The notes beneath the pieces were generated by a model, which saw nothing but the letters and a program-made list of their open reading frames with translations, was not told the origin of the DNA and ran no database searches. The translations under genes were made by a program, and so were the position numbers. Positions 8,717 through 16,158 of a stretch of 36,727 nucleotides of DNA are shown one piece after another. Source of the stretch: DATKSS01 sp049582065 (GTDB taxonomy: Bacteria; Chloroflexota; Dormibacteria; Dormibacterales; Dormibacteraceae); NCBI GenBank assembly GCA_049582065.1, contig JBAUTF010000029.1, positions 1 through 36,727 of the forward strand, written 5' to 3'. Positions within the stretch are counted from its first letter, which is position 1. The number at the start of each line of letters is the position of its first letter.

Positions 8717-9294
8717 CTGGATGCCGCCATGCGCACGAACTCGCGGTGGAGTCGCAGGTCGCCGGTGAGCTCGGGATGGAAGCACAGCGCCACGATGCGG
8801 CCCTGGCGCACAGCGACCGCACGGCCCTGGTGCGTGGCGATCACCTGCGCCACTCCCGTGGACTCGACCAGCGGCGCACGGATGAAGACGCCGGGAAAAG
8901 GCTTTCCGTCGAGCCCTTCGATGTCGAGCGCGGCCTCGAAGCTGTCGACCTGGCGGCCATAGCCGTTGCGGCGCACCGACACGTCCAGCAGGCCCATGCC
9001 TGCCTGACCGGCCATCCCATCCGTGACGTCCCGCGCGAGCACGATCATCCCTGCGCAGGTCGCCATCGTCGCGAGCCCGTGACCGATCGCATCTCGCAGC
9101 GGCCCCAACAGTCCAACCCTCTCCATGAGCATCGTCATCGTCGTGCTCTCGCCGCCAGGGATGACAATGCCGTCGAGGCCGTCCAGGTCCTCGATCGTGC
9201 GCACGAGCCTCGTCCTGGCGCCGGACCCTTCGAGCGCGCGCGCGTGCTCGGCGAAAGCACCTTGCATCGCGAGGACTCCGATGAGAGGTTTCAA
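8713..9294 (-). CDS. pdxT: Pyridoxal 5'-phosphate synthase glutaminase subunit
   Basis: A 193-residue class I glutaminase that hydrolyses glutamine and channels ammonia to PdxS for pyridoxal phosphate synthesis. The start IGVLAMQGAFAEHARALE, the oxyanion segment VIPGGESTT near 44-52, the catalytic Cys80 (ATCAGMI) and the His173/Glu175 pair (FHPEL) are all present. The length is normal. The start codon is TTG 9294 with GGGAG six bases upstream; no ATG or GTG fits better. It follows pdxS by about 31 bases, which matches the usual pdxST operon and 12+12 subunit complex. Confidence 0.96.
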   Translation of the reverse strand: MKPLIGVLAMQGAFAEHARALEGSGARTRLVRTIEDLDGLDGIVIPGGESTTMTMLMERVGLLGPLRDAIGHGLATMATCAGMIVLARDVTDGMAGQAGMGLLDVSVRRNGYGRQVDSFEAALDIEGLDGKPFPGVFIRAPLVESTGVAQVIATHQGRAVAVRQGRIVALCFHPELTGDLRLHREFVRMAASR

Positions 9295-9325
9295 TGAGGA
9301 CTCCCGGCTCTTCGTCCGGGGAGAG

Positions 9326-10252
9326 CTACCAGCCTCTGGCAGCGAGCAGCTCGTCCTTGGGGATGGCCGGGATCTCGAGCCCTTGCATCGCCTTCCCCAA
9401 ACCTGCGGAGACCTCGGCGAGGACCTCCGGCTTGTCGAAGTACGTGGTGGCCGCCACGATCGCCTTGGCTCGCTTCAAGGGGTCCTCGCTCTTGAAAATG
9501 CCCGAGCCGACGAACACGCCGTCGACGCCTAGCTGCATCATCAGCGCCGCGTCCGCGGGCGTCGCGATGCCCCCGGCCGCGAAGTTGACCACGGGCAGCC
9601 GGCCGAGCTTCTGGCACTCGACCAGCACCTCGACGGGGGCGCCGATAAGCTTGGCCTCGCGCACGAGCTCTGCATGGTTCATTCCGTGGAGCCTCCGGAT
9701 ACCGGCCGTGACCGCGCGCGCATGGCGCACGGCCTCGACGATGTTGCCCGTGCCCGCTTCGCCCTTGGTCCTGATCATCGCGGCGCCTTCGGCGATCCGG
9801 CGCGCCGCCTCGCCGAGGTCGCGGCAGCCGCACACGAACGGCACCTGAAATGGGTGCTTGTCGATGTGGTTCTCCTCGTCGGCCGGGGTGAGCACCTCGG
9901 ACTCGTCGATGTAGTCGACGCCCAGCGCCTGGAGGATCTGCGCCTCGACGAAGTGACCGATTCGGCACTTCGCCATGACCGGGATCGTGACCACCGCCAT
10001 GATCGAGCGGATCAGCTCGGGGTCGGACATTCGCGCGACTCCGCCTTCCTTGCGGATGTCGGCGGGCACGCGCTCGAGCGCCATCACCGCGCAGGCGCCC
10101 GCCTCCTGGGCGATCTTGGCGTGCTCGGGCGTGACGACGTCCATGATCACGCCGCCCTTGAGCATCTGCGCGAGACCGGCCTTGACCTTGAAGGAACCTT
10201 TCACGCCCCTGGCGGCGCCGTTCCCATTACGTGCACCATTGCGTTCGGCCAC
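9326..10252 (-). CDS. pdxS: Pyridoxal 5'-phosphate synthase lyase subunit
   Basis: A 308-residue PdxS/SNZ TIM barrel that condenses ribose 5-phosphate, glyceraldehyde 3-phosphate and PdxT-derived ammonia into pyridoxal phosphate. Recognisable blocks are AGLAQMLKGGVIMDVVTPEHAKIAQEAGACAVMALERVP, KCRIGHFVEAQILQ, VDYIDESEVLTPAD, KGEAGTGNIVEAVRH and NFAAGGIATPADAALMMQLG, including the two family lysines. The chain has an extra 15-residue Gly/Asn/Ala-rich leader (AERNGARNGNGAARG). The start is GTG 10252. Another GTG just before the conserved KGSFKVK block would give a leaderless form, but its SD would be too close. Confidence 0.97.
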   Translation of the reverse strand: MAERNGARNGNGAARGVKGSFKVKAGLAQMLKGGVIMDVVTPEHAKIAQEAGACAVMALERVPADIRKEGGVARMSDPELIRSIMAVVTIPVMAKCRIGHFVEAQILQALGVDYIDESEVLTPADEENHIDKHPFQVPFVCGCRDLGEAARRIAEGAAMIRTKGEAGTGNIVEAVRHARAVTAGIRRLHGMNHAELVREAKLIGAPVEVLVECQKLGRLPVVNFAAGGIATPADAALMMQLGVDGVFVGSGIFKSEDPLKRAKAIVAATTYFDKPEVLAEVSAGLGKAMQGLEIPAIPKDELLAARGW

Positions 10253-10284
10253 GTCCGAAATTCTACGCCGGGGTTTGGCCTGCG

Positions 10285-10842
10285 CTATAGCCGCTCGAGT
10301 ACGAGGGTGCGCTTGGACGAGTACTCCTGGTCGGACAGGAGCCCATCCCGGTGTAGGCGGGTGAGCATGTCCATCTCCTCGAGCACGTCGAGCAGAGGAG
10401 CCATGGTGCGGCGGGCGAGGTAGGACTGCGACGCAGTGCCGGCGTCCTCGCCGCGTGCATCGAACTCGCGAATGAAGAACAGCGCCTTGACGGCGGAAAA
10501 CGGGATGCCGAGCTTGCGGATCGGGCTGTCTGTCTGCTCGGCGTGCAGGTGGAGGACGACACCGTAGCGGTGGCGCTCCAGAGTGCCATCCAGGTGGCCA
10601 CGCAGAACCTCACCGTCGAGAAAGCGGATCGCAACCTTGCGGGTCGGAGTGTCGGCCAGGTCCTTGTCGCGCGGAAGCTCGACCCACTTGACCGCGGTGA
10701 GCGGGATCCAGGCGGTCTCGTTGTTCTCCAGGCCGCCGGCGTCGTCGACGTCGACCAGGAAGTCGGGCTCGTCGAAGTCGAGGTCCCGCGCCAGCCCTTC
10801 GAGGGTCTCGTCGTCGAAGAAGCGCACGACTACCTTGGCCAT
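10285..10842 (-). CDS. Hypothetical protein: two repeated beta domains and a SHOCT-like tail
   Basis: A 185-residue protein with no confident family. Two similar segments are visible: VVVRFFDDETLEGLARDLDFD through WIPLTAVKWVEL (about 3-56), and VAIRFLDGEVLRGHLDGTLE through GIPFSAVKALFFIRE (about 69-125). Each reads as a strand, an FLDGE-like turn and a closing strand, so this is probably an internal duplication of a small beta domain. The C-terminus (DVLEEMDMLTRLHRDGLLSDQEYSSKRTLVLERL) has the pattern of a SHOCT domain, a short motif often found at chain ends and thought to aid oligomerisation. The ATG has AGGTG five bases upstream. It sits between the ECF sigma factor and pdxS. Confidence 0.8.
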   Translation of the reverse strand: MAKVVVRFFDDETLEGLARDLDFDEPDFLVDVDDAGGLENNETAWIPLTAVKWVELPRDKDLADTPTRKVAIRFLDGEVLRGHLDGTLERHRYGVVLHLHAEQTDSPIRKLGIPFSAVKALFFIREFDARGEDAGTASQSYLARRTMAPLLDVLEEMDMLTRLHRDGLLSDQEYSSKRTLVLERL

Positions 10843-10864
10843 TTCACACCTACTGTACTAACCC

Positions 10865-11686
10865 TCATTTCTCGACTCTCCTGCGAGGGCCCGGTGGATC
10901 CGGAGGCTTGGCCTTGATCTCGCCGGGACCCTTAGTCCGCCGCCGCCCGATCTTCCGGGCGCATTTGACGCAAACCGCGATGTGGTGCCGGACGGCCTCG
11001 GCCTGCGGCCGCCTGAGCTTGCCGGCGAGGTACGGGGCCAGGAGCGGGACCGCCTCCTCGTGCGTGATCTCGCCCTCGGATTCCGCGGCGAGGAACTCCT
11101 CCTTGAAACGCAGCCGGGCCCGGTAGAGCAGGGTCTCGACGGCGCTCTCGGACATTTTGAGCGTCTGGGCGATCTGCCGGTAGCTCATGTCCTGGAGCTC
11201 CCGGAGGGTCAGCACGAGCCGGTACTTTTCGGGCAGCCGCTGCGCCACCTGCCAGACCTGCCGGCGCGTCTCGTTGGACTCCTGCACCTGCACCGGGTCA
11301 AATCCTCGCGCAGTGGAAGGGAGGCTTGCCATCAGCTCGGTCTCGTCCTCGTCTGTGCCGCCGTCCGCACGCAGGTCGCGCTGGCGGCGCCGCAGCTCGT
11401 CGAAGCAGAGGTTGCGAGCCACCGTGTGCACCCAGCCGCCGAAGTTGAACGAGTCGTCGACCCGGTCCATCATCTTCAGCGCTTTCATGAAGGTCTCCTG
11501 CGCGATGTCCTCGGCCAGCAGCGCGTCCCCGAGCTTGCGCCGGACGAGCCTGAAGATCGACGCGACGTAGCGCCGGTGCAGTTCCTCGAAGGCATGCGTA
11601 TCGCCGTTGCGGTACGCCCTGACGAGCTCGACGTCAGTCGGGTCGACGCCGACCTTGACCTCCGGCTCGCCGCTTTCTACGTCCAT
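10865..11686 (-). CDS. ECF-type sigma factor with C-terminal zinc-finger-like tail
   Basis: A 273-residue RNA polymerase sigma factor. Region 2 lies at about 20-105 (HAFEELHRRYVASIFRLVRRKLGD, then AEDIAQETFMKALKMMD and GGWVHTVARNLCFDELRRRQRD). Region 4 lies at about 145-200 (LPEKYRLVLTLRELQDMSYRQIAQTLKMSESAVETLLYRAR). Beyond the usual end near 200 are about 70 extra residues with H235-x3-C239-x2-C242, the spacing of the zinc-binding anti-sigma (zf-HC2) motif, then a basic, Pro-rich tail. A built-in redox- or zinc-responsive inhibitor is inferred. No separate anti-sigma gene is adjacent. The ATG lies within the last bases of the glycerate kinase gene. Confidence 0.92.
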   Translation of the reverse strand: MDVESGEPEVKVGVDPTDVELVRAYRNGDTHAFEELHRRYVASIFRLVRRKLGDALLAEDIAQETFMKALKMMDRVDDSFNFGGWVHTVARNLCFDELRRRQRDLRADGGTDEDETELMASLPSTARGFDPVQVQESNETRRQVWQVAQRLPEKYRLVLTLRELQDMSYRQIAQTLKMSESAVETLLYRARLRFKEEFLAAESEGEITHEEAVPLLAPYLAGKLRRPQAEAVRHHIAVCVKCARKIGRRRTKGPGEIKAKPPDPPGPRRRVEK

Positions 11687-12810
11687 GGGTGCGTGCGGCA
11701 GGCTACTACGGTGGCCCGGGTCAGAATGCGATCTGCCTCGAGCGGGGCCTGGTTTTGATCTTGACCTTCCTCCCTCAGCGTCACGACGGAGGTGACGCCC
11801 AGCTTGTTCAACGCCTCCCAGCCCGGGCCCTTGCTGCCCGCCAGGAGCAGCACCGGGACGCCGGCCGCCTGCGCCCTTCTCGCCACCTCGCCCGGCGCTT
11901 TGCCGTAGGCGGTCTGCTCGTCCGCGCGCCCCTCGCCGGTGATCACCAGCGAGGCGCCCTCCAGCTTCTCGTCGAACCCGGCCGCTTCGACCACCAGCGG
12001 CGCACCGGGGACGAGGTCGGCGTTCAGGAACGCGATGAGGCCAGCCCCGGTCCCGCCCGCCGCGCCGGCGCCTGGGACGGCCGACACGTTTCTCCCGAGG
12101 TCACGCTCGATCACCTCGGAGAGCCTGGCCAGCGCCGCGTCGAGATGGCGGACCATCTCGGGGTCGGCGCCCTTCTGGGGCCCGTACACAGCGCTCGCAC
12201 CGAGCGGCCCGGTCAGCGGATTGGTCACGTCGCACGCCACCCTGACGCCGATCGCGCGCCACGCGCGGTCAAAGCCGGATGAGTCGATGCTTTGCAGCGA
12301 CGCCAGGGCCGCCCCGCCGCGCTCGAGGTCGTGACCGCTCGCGTCGAGCAGCCGGTACCCGAGCGCCTGGGCCATGCCCGCTCCGCCGTCGTTGGTAGCC
12401 GAACCGCCGATCCCGGCGATCACCGAGGCGACGCCCGCTTCTCGCGCCGCTTGAAGCAGCTGGCCGAAGCCGTACGTGCTGGCACGCATGGGGTCGTGGC
12501 GAGAAGGTGGGATGAGCGCCAGCCCGCTGGCCGATGCAAGCTCGACAACTGCCGTCCGGCCTGAGGCGACGAGGCCGAACCGCGCCTCGACGGGATCGCC
12601 CAGCGGACCGTCGACGCGCAAGGAGCGGAACTCGCCATGAAGCGCGGTGACCAGGGCCTCCGCCGTGCCGTCACCGCCGTCCGCAACCGGGACCTCGACG
12701 ATCTCGGCATCCGGGAAGACCTCGCGCACGCCGCGCGAGATGGCGGCGGCGGCCTGCGGCGCCGTGAGGGTGCCCTTGAATGCGTTGGGCGCAACGACAA
12801 TCTTTAGCAC
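11677..12810 (-). CDS. Glycerate kinase (GarK/GlxK family)
   Basis: A protein of about 377 residues that phosphorylates glycerate, by family assignment to 2-phosphoglycerate. Family blocks are LKIVVAPNAFKGTLTAPQAAAAISRGV, VPVADGGDGTAEAL, ASASGLALI, STYGFGQLL, GIGGSATNDGGAGMAQALG, CDVTNPLTGPLGASAVYGPQKG and VITGEGRADEQTAYGKAPGEVA. The family homology begins at GTG 12810, used here; GTG 12843 would add 11 residues. The GTG at 12810 is part of a perfect 10-bp inverted repeat (12808-12833) that would bury both start and SD in RNA. Its 3' end overlaps the sigma factor start by 10 bases. Confidence 0.93.
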   Translation of the reverse strand: MLKIVVAPNAFKGTLTAPQAAAAISRGVREVFPDAEIVEVPVADGGDGTAEALVTALHGEFRSLRVDGPLGDPVEARFGLVASGRTAVVELASASGLALIPPSRHDPMRASTYGFGQLLQAAREAGVASVIAGIGGSATNDGGAGMAQALGYRLLDASGHDLERGGAALASLQSIDSSGFDRAWRAIGVRVACDVTNPLTGPLGASAVYGPQKGADPEMVRHLDAALARLSEVIERDLGRNVSAVPGAGAAGGTGAGLIAFLNADLVPGAPLVVEAAGFDEKLEGASLVITGEGRADEQTAYGKAPGEVARRAQAAGVPVLLLAGSKGPGWEALNKLGVTSVVTLREEGQDQNQAPLEADRILTRATVVACRTHPWT

Positions 12811-12833
12811 GGGGGAGTCAGGCCTCCCCCGTG
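12808..12833. repeat. 10-bp inverted repeat over the glycerate kinase start
   Basis: The arms are CACGGGGGAG at 12808-12817 and CTCCCCCGTG at 12824-12833, with a six-base loop. The hairpin contains the candidate GTG start at 12810 and the GGGGGAGG that could serve as ribosome site. Its core shares GGGGG--TCAGG---CCCCC with the hairpin at 36104-36123. It could be a regulatory hairpin or a dispersed palindromic element; if the latter, translation may really begin at GTG 12843. Confidence 0.6.
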
Positions 12834-12891
12834 GAGCCCCCACCGGGTAACACTTTGCAGGGCGGCGCTTGGAAGGTGCATGTCAGGTGAC

Positions 12892-12910
12892 GGCCGGAGT
12901 AAATCCGGCC
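12892..12910 (-). terminator. Candidate hairpin after ilvE
   Basis: GGCCGGA at 12892-12898 pairs perfectly with TCCGGCC at 12904-12910 around a five-base loop, 17 bases beyond the ilvE stop. No clear T-run follows on the minus strand, so it may be a weak terminator or simply a processing or stability hairpin. Confidence 0.4.
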
Positions 12911-12927
12911 TGCTTGCAACCTTCGGT

Positions 12928-13893
12928 CTAGTAAACCGGGATCGACCAGTCCTTGTACTTCTGCAGGTCGCCCCGCACGGCGCCGAAGTAGATGTTCTGG
13001 AGCTCGTGGGTGAACTCGCCCACCTTCCCGTTTCCGATCGGCCTGCGGTCGACCTCGATCACCGGTGAGATTTGCGCGCCGGTGCCGCAGAGGAACAGCT
13101 CCTCGCACGTGTAGAGCTCGGTCCGGTCGATGCTCCGCTCGATCATCGGGAGGCCCAGCTCGTCCTTGATGATCTTCATCATCAGGGTGCGCGTCACGCC
13201 TTCCAGGATGTCGTCCGTCACCGGAGGGGTGACGAAGGCGCCGTCTTTGTACATGAAGATGTTCTCGGCCGAGCCCTCCGAGACGGAACCGTCGACGGTC
13301 AGGACGATGGCCTCGTCGAATCCGTTTTCCACCGCCTCGGACTTGGCCAGCGCCGATTGCGCATAAGAGCCGGTGATCTTGGCGCGTGCCGGCAGCGCCT
13401 GATCGGGGACGCGGCGCCAAGAGCTGACCATGCAGCGGATACCCGACTCGACCTCGACGTAGTTGCCGAACGGGATGGCGTAGATGAAGAAGCTGTGGTC
13501 GAGGTTGTGCAGGCGCACGCCGATCTCTTCGCTCGAGGTGTACAGGAGCGGCCGCACGTACACGTCTGACTTGAACTGGTTGCGGCGCAGCAGGTCGATC
13601 GTGAAGCTGACGAGCTCCTCGGTCGAGTACGGCAGTTTCATGCGCATCACGTTCGCCGACCGCTTCATCCGCTCGTAGTGCGCGACCGGCTCGAGGAGGA
13701 AGAGCTGCTCTTGCTTTGGGTTCCAATAGGCGCGGATGCCCTCGAACACGCCGGTTCCGTAGTGAAGGGCATGGGTCATCAGACCGAGCCTCGCATCGTT
13801 GTAACGGGCGAACTCGCCCTCGTAGAACACCCACGTGTTGGGATGCACCACAGGCTTCTTGGCGGCGATCTTCGGCTTTGTATCCACACTCAT
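12928..13893 (-). CDS. ilvE: Branched-chain amino acid aminotransferase
   Basis: A 321-residue fold type IV PLP enzyme that transfers the amino group between glutamate and the keto acids of Leu, Ile and Val. Motifs seen are THALHYGTGVFEGIRAYW near 40-57, RPLLYTSSEEIGVR near 114-127, the PLP lysine K172 in ARAKITGSYAQS, SEGSAENIFMYKDG near 205-220 and GTGAQISPVIEVDRRPIG near 270-288. The start is ATG 13893 with AAGG about five bases upstream. It heads the long minus-strand series and is divergent from the small membrane protein gene at 14000. TAAACT at about 13904-13909 on the minus strand is a possible -10 element, without a clear -35. Confidence 0.96.
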   Translation of the reverse strand: MSVDTKPKIAAKKPVVHPNTWVFYEGEFARYNDARLGLMTHALHYGTGVFEGIRAYWNPKQEQLFLLEPVAHYERMKRSANVMRMKLPYSTEELVSFTIDLLRRNQFKSDVYVRPLLYTSSEEIGVRLHNLDHSFFIYAIPFGNYVEVESGIRCMVSSWRRVPDQALPARAKITGSYAQSALAKSEAVENGFDEAIVLTVDGSVSEGSAENIFMYKDGAFVTPPVTDDILEGVTRTLMMKIIKDELGLPMIERSIDRTELYTCEELFLCGTGAQISPVIEVDRRPIGNGKVGEFTHELQNIYFGAVRGDLQKYKDWSIPVY

Positions 13894-13999
13894 CTCGACC
13901 TTAGTTTATGCCCTGGCGTGCCGCCCGGCCTCACCGCACTCGACCGTTCACCGCGCGGCCCGCGCGAGTAATGCCAGCGGGAAGGGCCCGGCTTCTGTT

Positions 14000-14392
14000 A
14001 TGAATCCGGAGGTGAGCGTTTACGGGATCATCGCCGACCTGCGACGAGAGCACCCGACGCCGGCCGCCATGCAGACCCTGGACATGGTGGTGGCCGAGCT
14101 CGGCCGAACGCGGGACAACCTCAAACAGGCTGCCGGCAACCTCGAAGGGCAGACGCTGCCGTCCGGCGGCAAGGCGGCGCTCGAGGAGCTGGTCGAGCGC
14201 GCGCGCAAGGACGGGGTGTACGACGTCGACTACGGCCCGGACCCGTATGACAGGGTGGCGGTCGAGCCCCTGGACGAGGGAACAGCGGGCATCGGCGCCC
14301 TCCTGGCGCTGTCTTCCGTGATCGGCATTGCCCTGGCGATCGCGGCCGTGGTCGTCGGGCTGAACGCGATCCTCAACCAGGCCAGTGGCTGA
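14000..14392 (+). CDS. Hypothetical protein with one C-terminal membrane helix
   Basis: A 130-residue protein. The N-terminal half is soluble and helical (VYGIIADLRREHPTPAAMQTLDMVVAELGRTRDNLKQAAGNLEG). An acidic segment follows (DVDYGPDPYDRVAVEPLDEG). The C-terminal ~35 residues form one transmembrane helix (ALLALSSVIGIALAIAAVVVGLNAIL). I do not recognise a family. The ATG at 14000 is the first sensible start after the divergent ilvE promoter region; no strong SD is visible. It overlaps yajQ by eight bases, suggesting translational coupling, and heads the plus-strand cluster that continues through hisA. Confidence 0.72.
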   Translation: MNPEVSVYGIIADLRREHPTPAAMQTLDMVVAELGRTRDNLKQAAGNLEGQTLPSGGKAALEELVERARKDGVYDVDYGPDPYDRVAVEPLDEGTAGIGALLALSSVIGIALAIAAVVVGLNAILNQASG

Positions 14393-14876
14393 GTCCTCTT
14401 TCGACGTCGTCTCGGAGTTCGACGCCGCCGAGCTGACCAACTCACTGGACCAGGCGAGACGCGAGGTGGCCACACGGTACGACTTCAAGGACACGCAGAC
14501 CGCCTACGACCACCGCGGCGATTCGATCGTGATCGAATCGGCCAGCGAAGAGCGCGCCCGCGCCGCACTCCAGGTGTTGCGCGAGAAAGCGGCGCGGCGC
14601 CAGCTGTCGCCCAAGCTCTTCAAGGCGGGCGACCCCAAAACCATCGGCAAGGGCCGGGGGCAGATCGAGGTCCAGCTGAATGCGGGAATCACTGACGACA
14701 TCGCGCGTGACCTTCGCAAGCGCATCCAGAACGTCAGTCCCAAAGTCCAGGTCCGCATCCAGGGCGACCAGCTGCGTGTCGTGGGCAAGGACAAGGACAC
14801 GCTTCAGCTCGTGATCAAGGCGCTCCGCGAAGCCGAGGACATCCCGGTGCCCCTGCAGTTCACCAACTATCGCTAG
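14385..14876 (+). CDS. yajQ: YajQ family nucleotide-binding protein
   Basis: A 163-residue protein matching YajQ (DUF520) at full length. Typical features are SSFDVVSEFDAAELTNSLDQARREVATRYDFKD at the start, ARRQLSPKLFKAGDPKTIGKGRGQIEVQLNAGI in the middle, and the C-terminal KVQVRIQGDQLRVVGKDKDTLQLVIKALRE then PLQFTNYR. The fold is two RNP-like domains; some homologues bind cyclic di-GMP, others RNA or tRNA. The start is GTG 14385, inside the previous gene. hisA begins 18 bases after its stop. Which ligand applies here cannot be read from the sequence. Confidence 0.95.
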   Translation: MAESSFDVVSEFDAAELTNSLDQARREVATRYDFKDTQTAYDHRGDSIVIESASEERARAALQVLREKAARRQLSPKLFKAGDPKTIGKGRGQIEVQLNAGITDDIARDLRKRIQNVSPKVQVRIQGDQLRVVGKDKDTLQLVIKALREAEDIPVPLQFTNYR

Positions 14877-14894
14877 AAGCAACCTGGGCGCGCG

Positions 14895-15608
14895 ATGAGC
14901 AGCGCAGTGGTCATCCCGGCCATCGACATCCTCCAGGGCCGGTGCGTCCGGCTGGTCCGCGGCGACTACGAGAAGGTCACGGTCTATGCCGAAGATCCGC
15001 TCGAGGTGGCAGAGATCTTCGCAGCTGGAGGCGCGCAGCGCGCGCACGTCGTCGACCTCGACGCGGCCAGGGGCTCCGGCGACAACACGAGCGTGATCGC
15101 AACCATGCTGAGGCGCTCCAAGCTCAAGCTCCAGGTGGCTGGTGGCGTGCGCAGCGAGGAGAAGGTCAGCTCGCTGGTCGATGCAGGGGCCCACGGCGTG
15201 GTGATGGGGACCGCCGCGGTGCGCGATCCGCGCCTGCTCGAACGATGCGCTCGCGAGCATCCGGGCGTAGTCCTCGCGGCGCTCGACGTGATCTACAACC
15301 AGCCGGCTGTGCGCGGCTGGACGGAGACCGAGCCGGTGATGATCGGCTCAGTGCTCGGTCGGTGGGATCGGCTGCCTCTCGGCGCCGTCATCTTGACGTG
15401 CATCGACCGCGACGGCACGATGGCCGGCCCAGATCTCGACACGCTGGCCAAGGTGCGCAGGATGACGGGTCTGGAGCTGCAGTATTCGGGCGGCGTCTCT
15501 TCGCTTGACGACATCGTCAAGATCGCAGAAGCAGGCGCGCAGGCTGTGATCCTCGGCAAAGCGCTTTACGAGAACCGGTTCACGCTGGAGCAGGCCCTCG
15601 CGCTGTGA
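14895..15608 (+). CDS. hisA: HisA phosphoribosyl isomerase (possibly PriA-like)
   Basis: A 237-residue (beta-alpha)8 barrel that isomerises ProFAR to PRFAR in histidine synthesis. Seen are VIPAIDILQGRCVRLVRGDYEK with the catalytic Asp, AHVVDLDAARG, the first phosphate loop VAGGVRSEEK, ALDVIYNQPAVRGWTET with the second catalytic Asp, TCIDRDGTMAGPDLD, and the second phosphate loop QYSGGVSSLDD. The length is normal. No other his gene is nearby. Without genome-wide evidence about trpF I cannot say whether it is the dual-substrate PriA type. The stop overlaps the next gene as GTGA (15605-15608). Confidence 0.93.
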   Translation: MSSAVVIPAIDILQGRCVRLVRGDYEKVTVYAEDPLEVAEIFAAGGAQRAHVVDLDAARGSGDNTSVIATMLRRSKLKLQVAGGVRSEEKVSSLVDAGAHGVVMGTAAVRDPRLLERCAREHPGVVLAALDVIYNQPAVRGWTETEPVMIGSVLGRWDRLPLGAVILTCIDRDGTMAGPDLDTLAKVRRMTGLELQYSGGVSSLDDIVKIAEAGAQAVILGKALYENRFTLEQALAL

Positions 15609-15997
15609 GACTGGCCGCTCTTTTCGCTGCGACGCTGCTGCTGGTCGCCTGCGGCGGGCGGGACGTGCCGGACGACCAGGGTCTCCACAATTCGATCACC
15701 AACGACGCGAACGGGTCGGAGGTGACGTTCGATGCCACAGTCATCAGCGACCCGGTGGAGTCTGGCGGCCATGAGCGTTTCGAGGTCAAGGCGCCGACGG
15801 GCGACACGCTGGAGGTCGATCACAACACGACACTCGCCCCATCAGTGCCGCTGCACTCCGGCGACCAGGTGGTGATCCACGGCCAGCTCTACATCGACCC
15901 CGGCCCCCACGTCGGCGTGCACTGCACCCACGCCGCGACCTCGAGCGGCTGCCCCCAACCGGGATGGATCGAGTTCGCGAACAACTACTACGAGTAG
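15605..15997 (+). CDS. DUF3465-like lipoprotein
   Basis: A 130-residue secreted lipoprotein with a short hydrophobic signal and the lipobox LVAC at Cys16. The mature part has a small beta fold: TFDATVISDPVESGGHERFEVKAPTGDTLEVDHNTTLAP, then PLHSGDQVVIHGQLYID and VGVHCTHAATSSGCPQPGWIEFANNYYE. This pattern (a HN-x-x-LAP motif, GD-x-V, GV-H-x-TH and GWI near the end) matches my recollection of the DUF3465 family, whose function is unknown. GTG 15605 overlaps the hisA stop, so it is translationally coupled to hisA. The pairing with a histidine enzyme may be only positional. Confidence 0.8.
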   Translation: MRLAALFAATLLLVACGGRDVPDDQGLHNSITNDANGSEVTFDATVISDPVESGGHERFEVKAPTGDTLEVDHNTTLAPSVPLHSGDQVVIHGQLYIDPGPHVGVHCTHAATSSGCPQPGWIEFANNYYE

Positions 15998-16011
15998 ATT
16001 GGCGACCAAGG

Positions 16012-16158
16012 ATGCCGATACTTCAATTCCTGCGCAACCTGACCGCAGGAGACTATGGACCCCTGGAGCGGCTTCGCATGGTGACCGGCAACCTGGCCCG
16101 GCGAAACCCCGCCAAGAAAGCGGGCTGTTGCGGCCATTATGGCGACCCGGGTTGTTGA
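16012..16158 (+). CDS. Small Cys-ended protein (48 aa)
   Basis: A 48-residue ORF starting at ATG 16012, 14 bases after the lipoprotein stop and in the same direction. It reads MPILQFLRNLTAGDYGPLER, then a basic middle (LRMVTGNLARRNPAKKAG), then CCGHYGDPGC. Cys39, Cys40 and Cys48 with His42 look like a metal- or cofactor-binding tail, or a disulfide tail. AAGG lies directly before the start. The codon bias is consistent with coding and the end motif is ordered, so I consider it a real small gene; the function is unknown. Confidence 0.6.
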   Translation: MPILQFLRNLTAGDYGPLERLRMVTGNLARRNPAKKAGCCGHYGDPGC

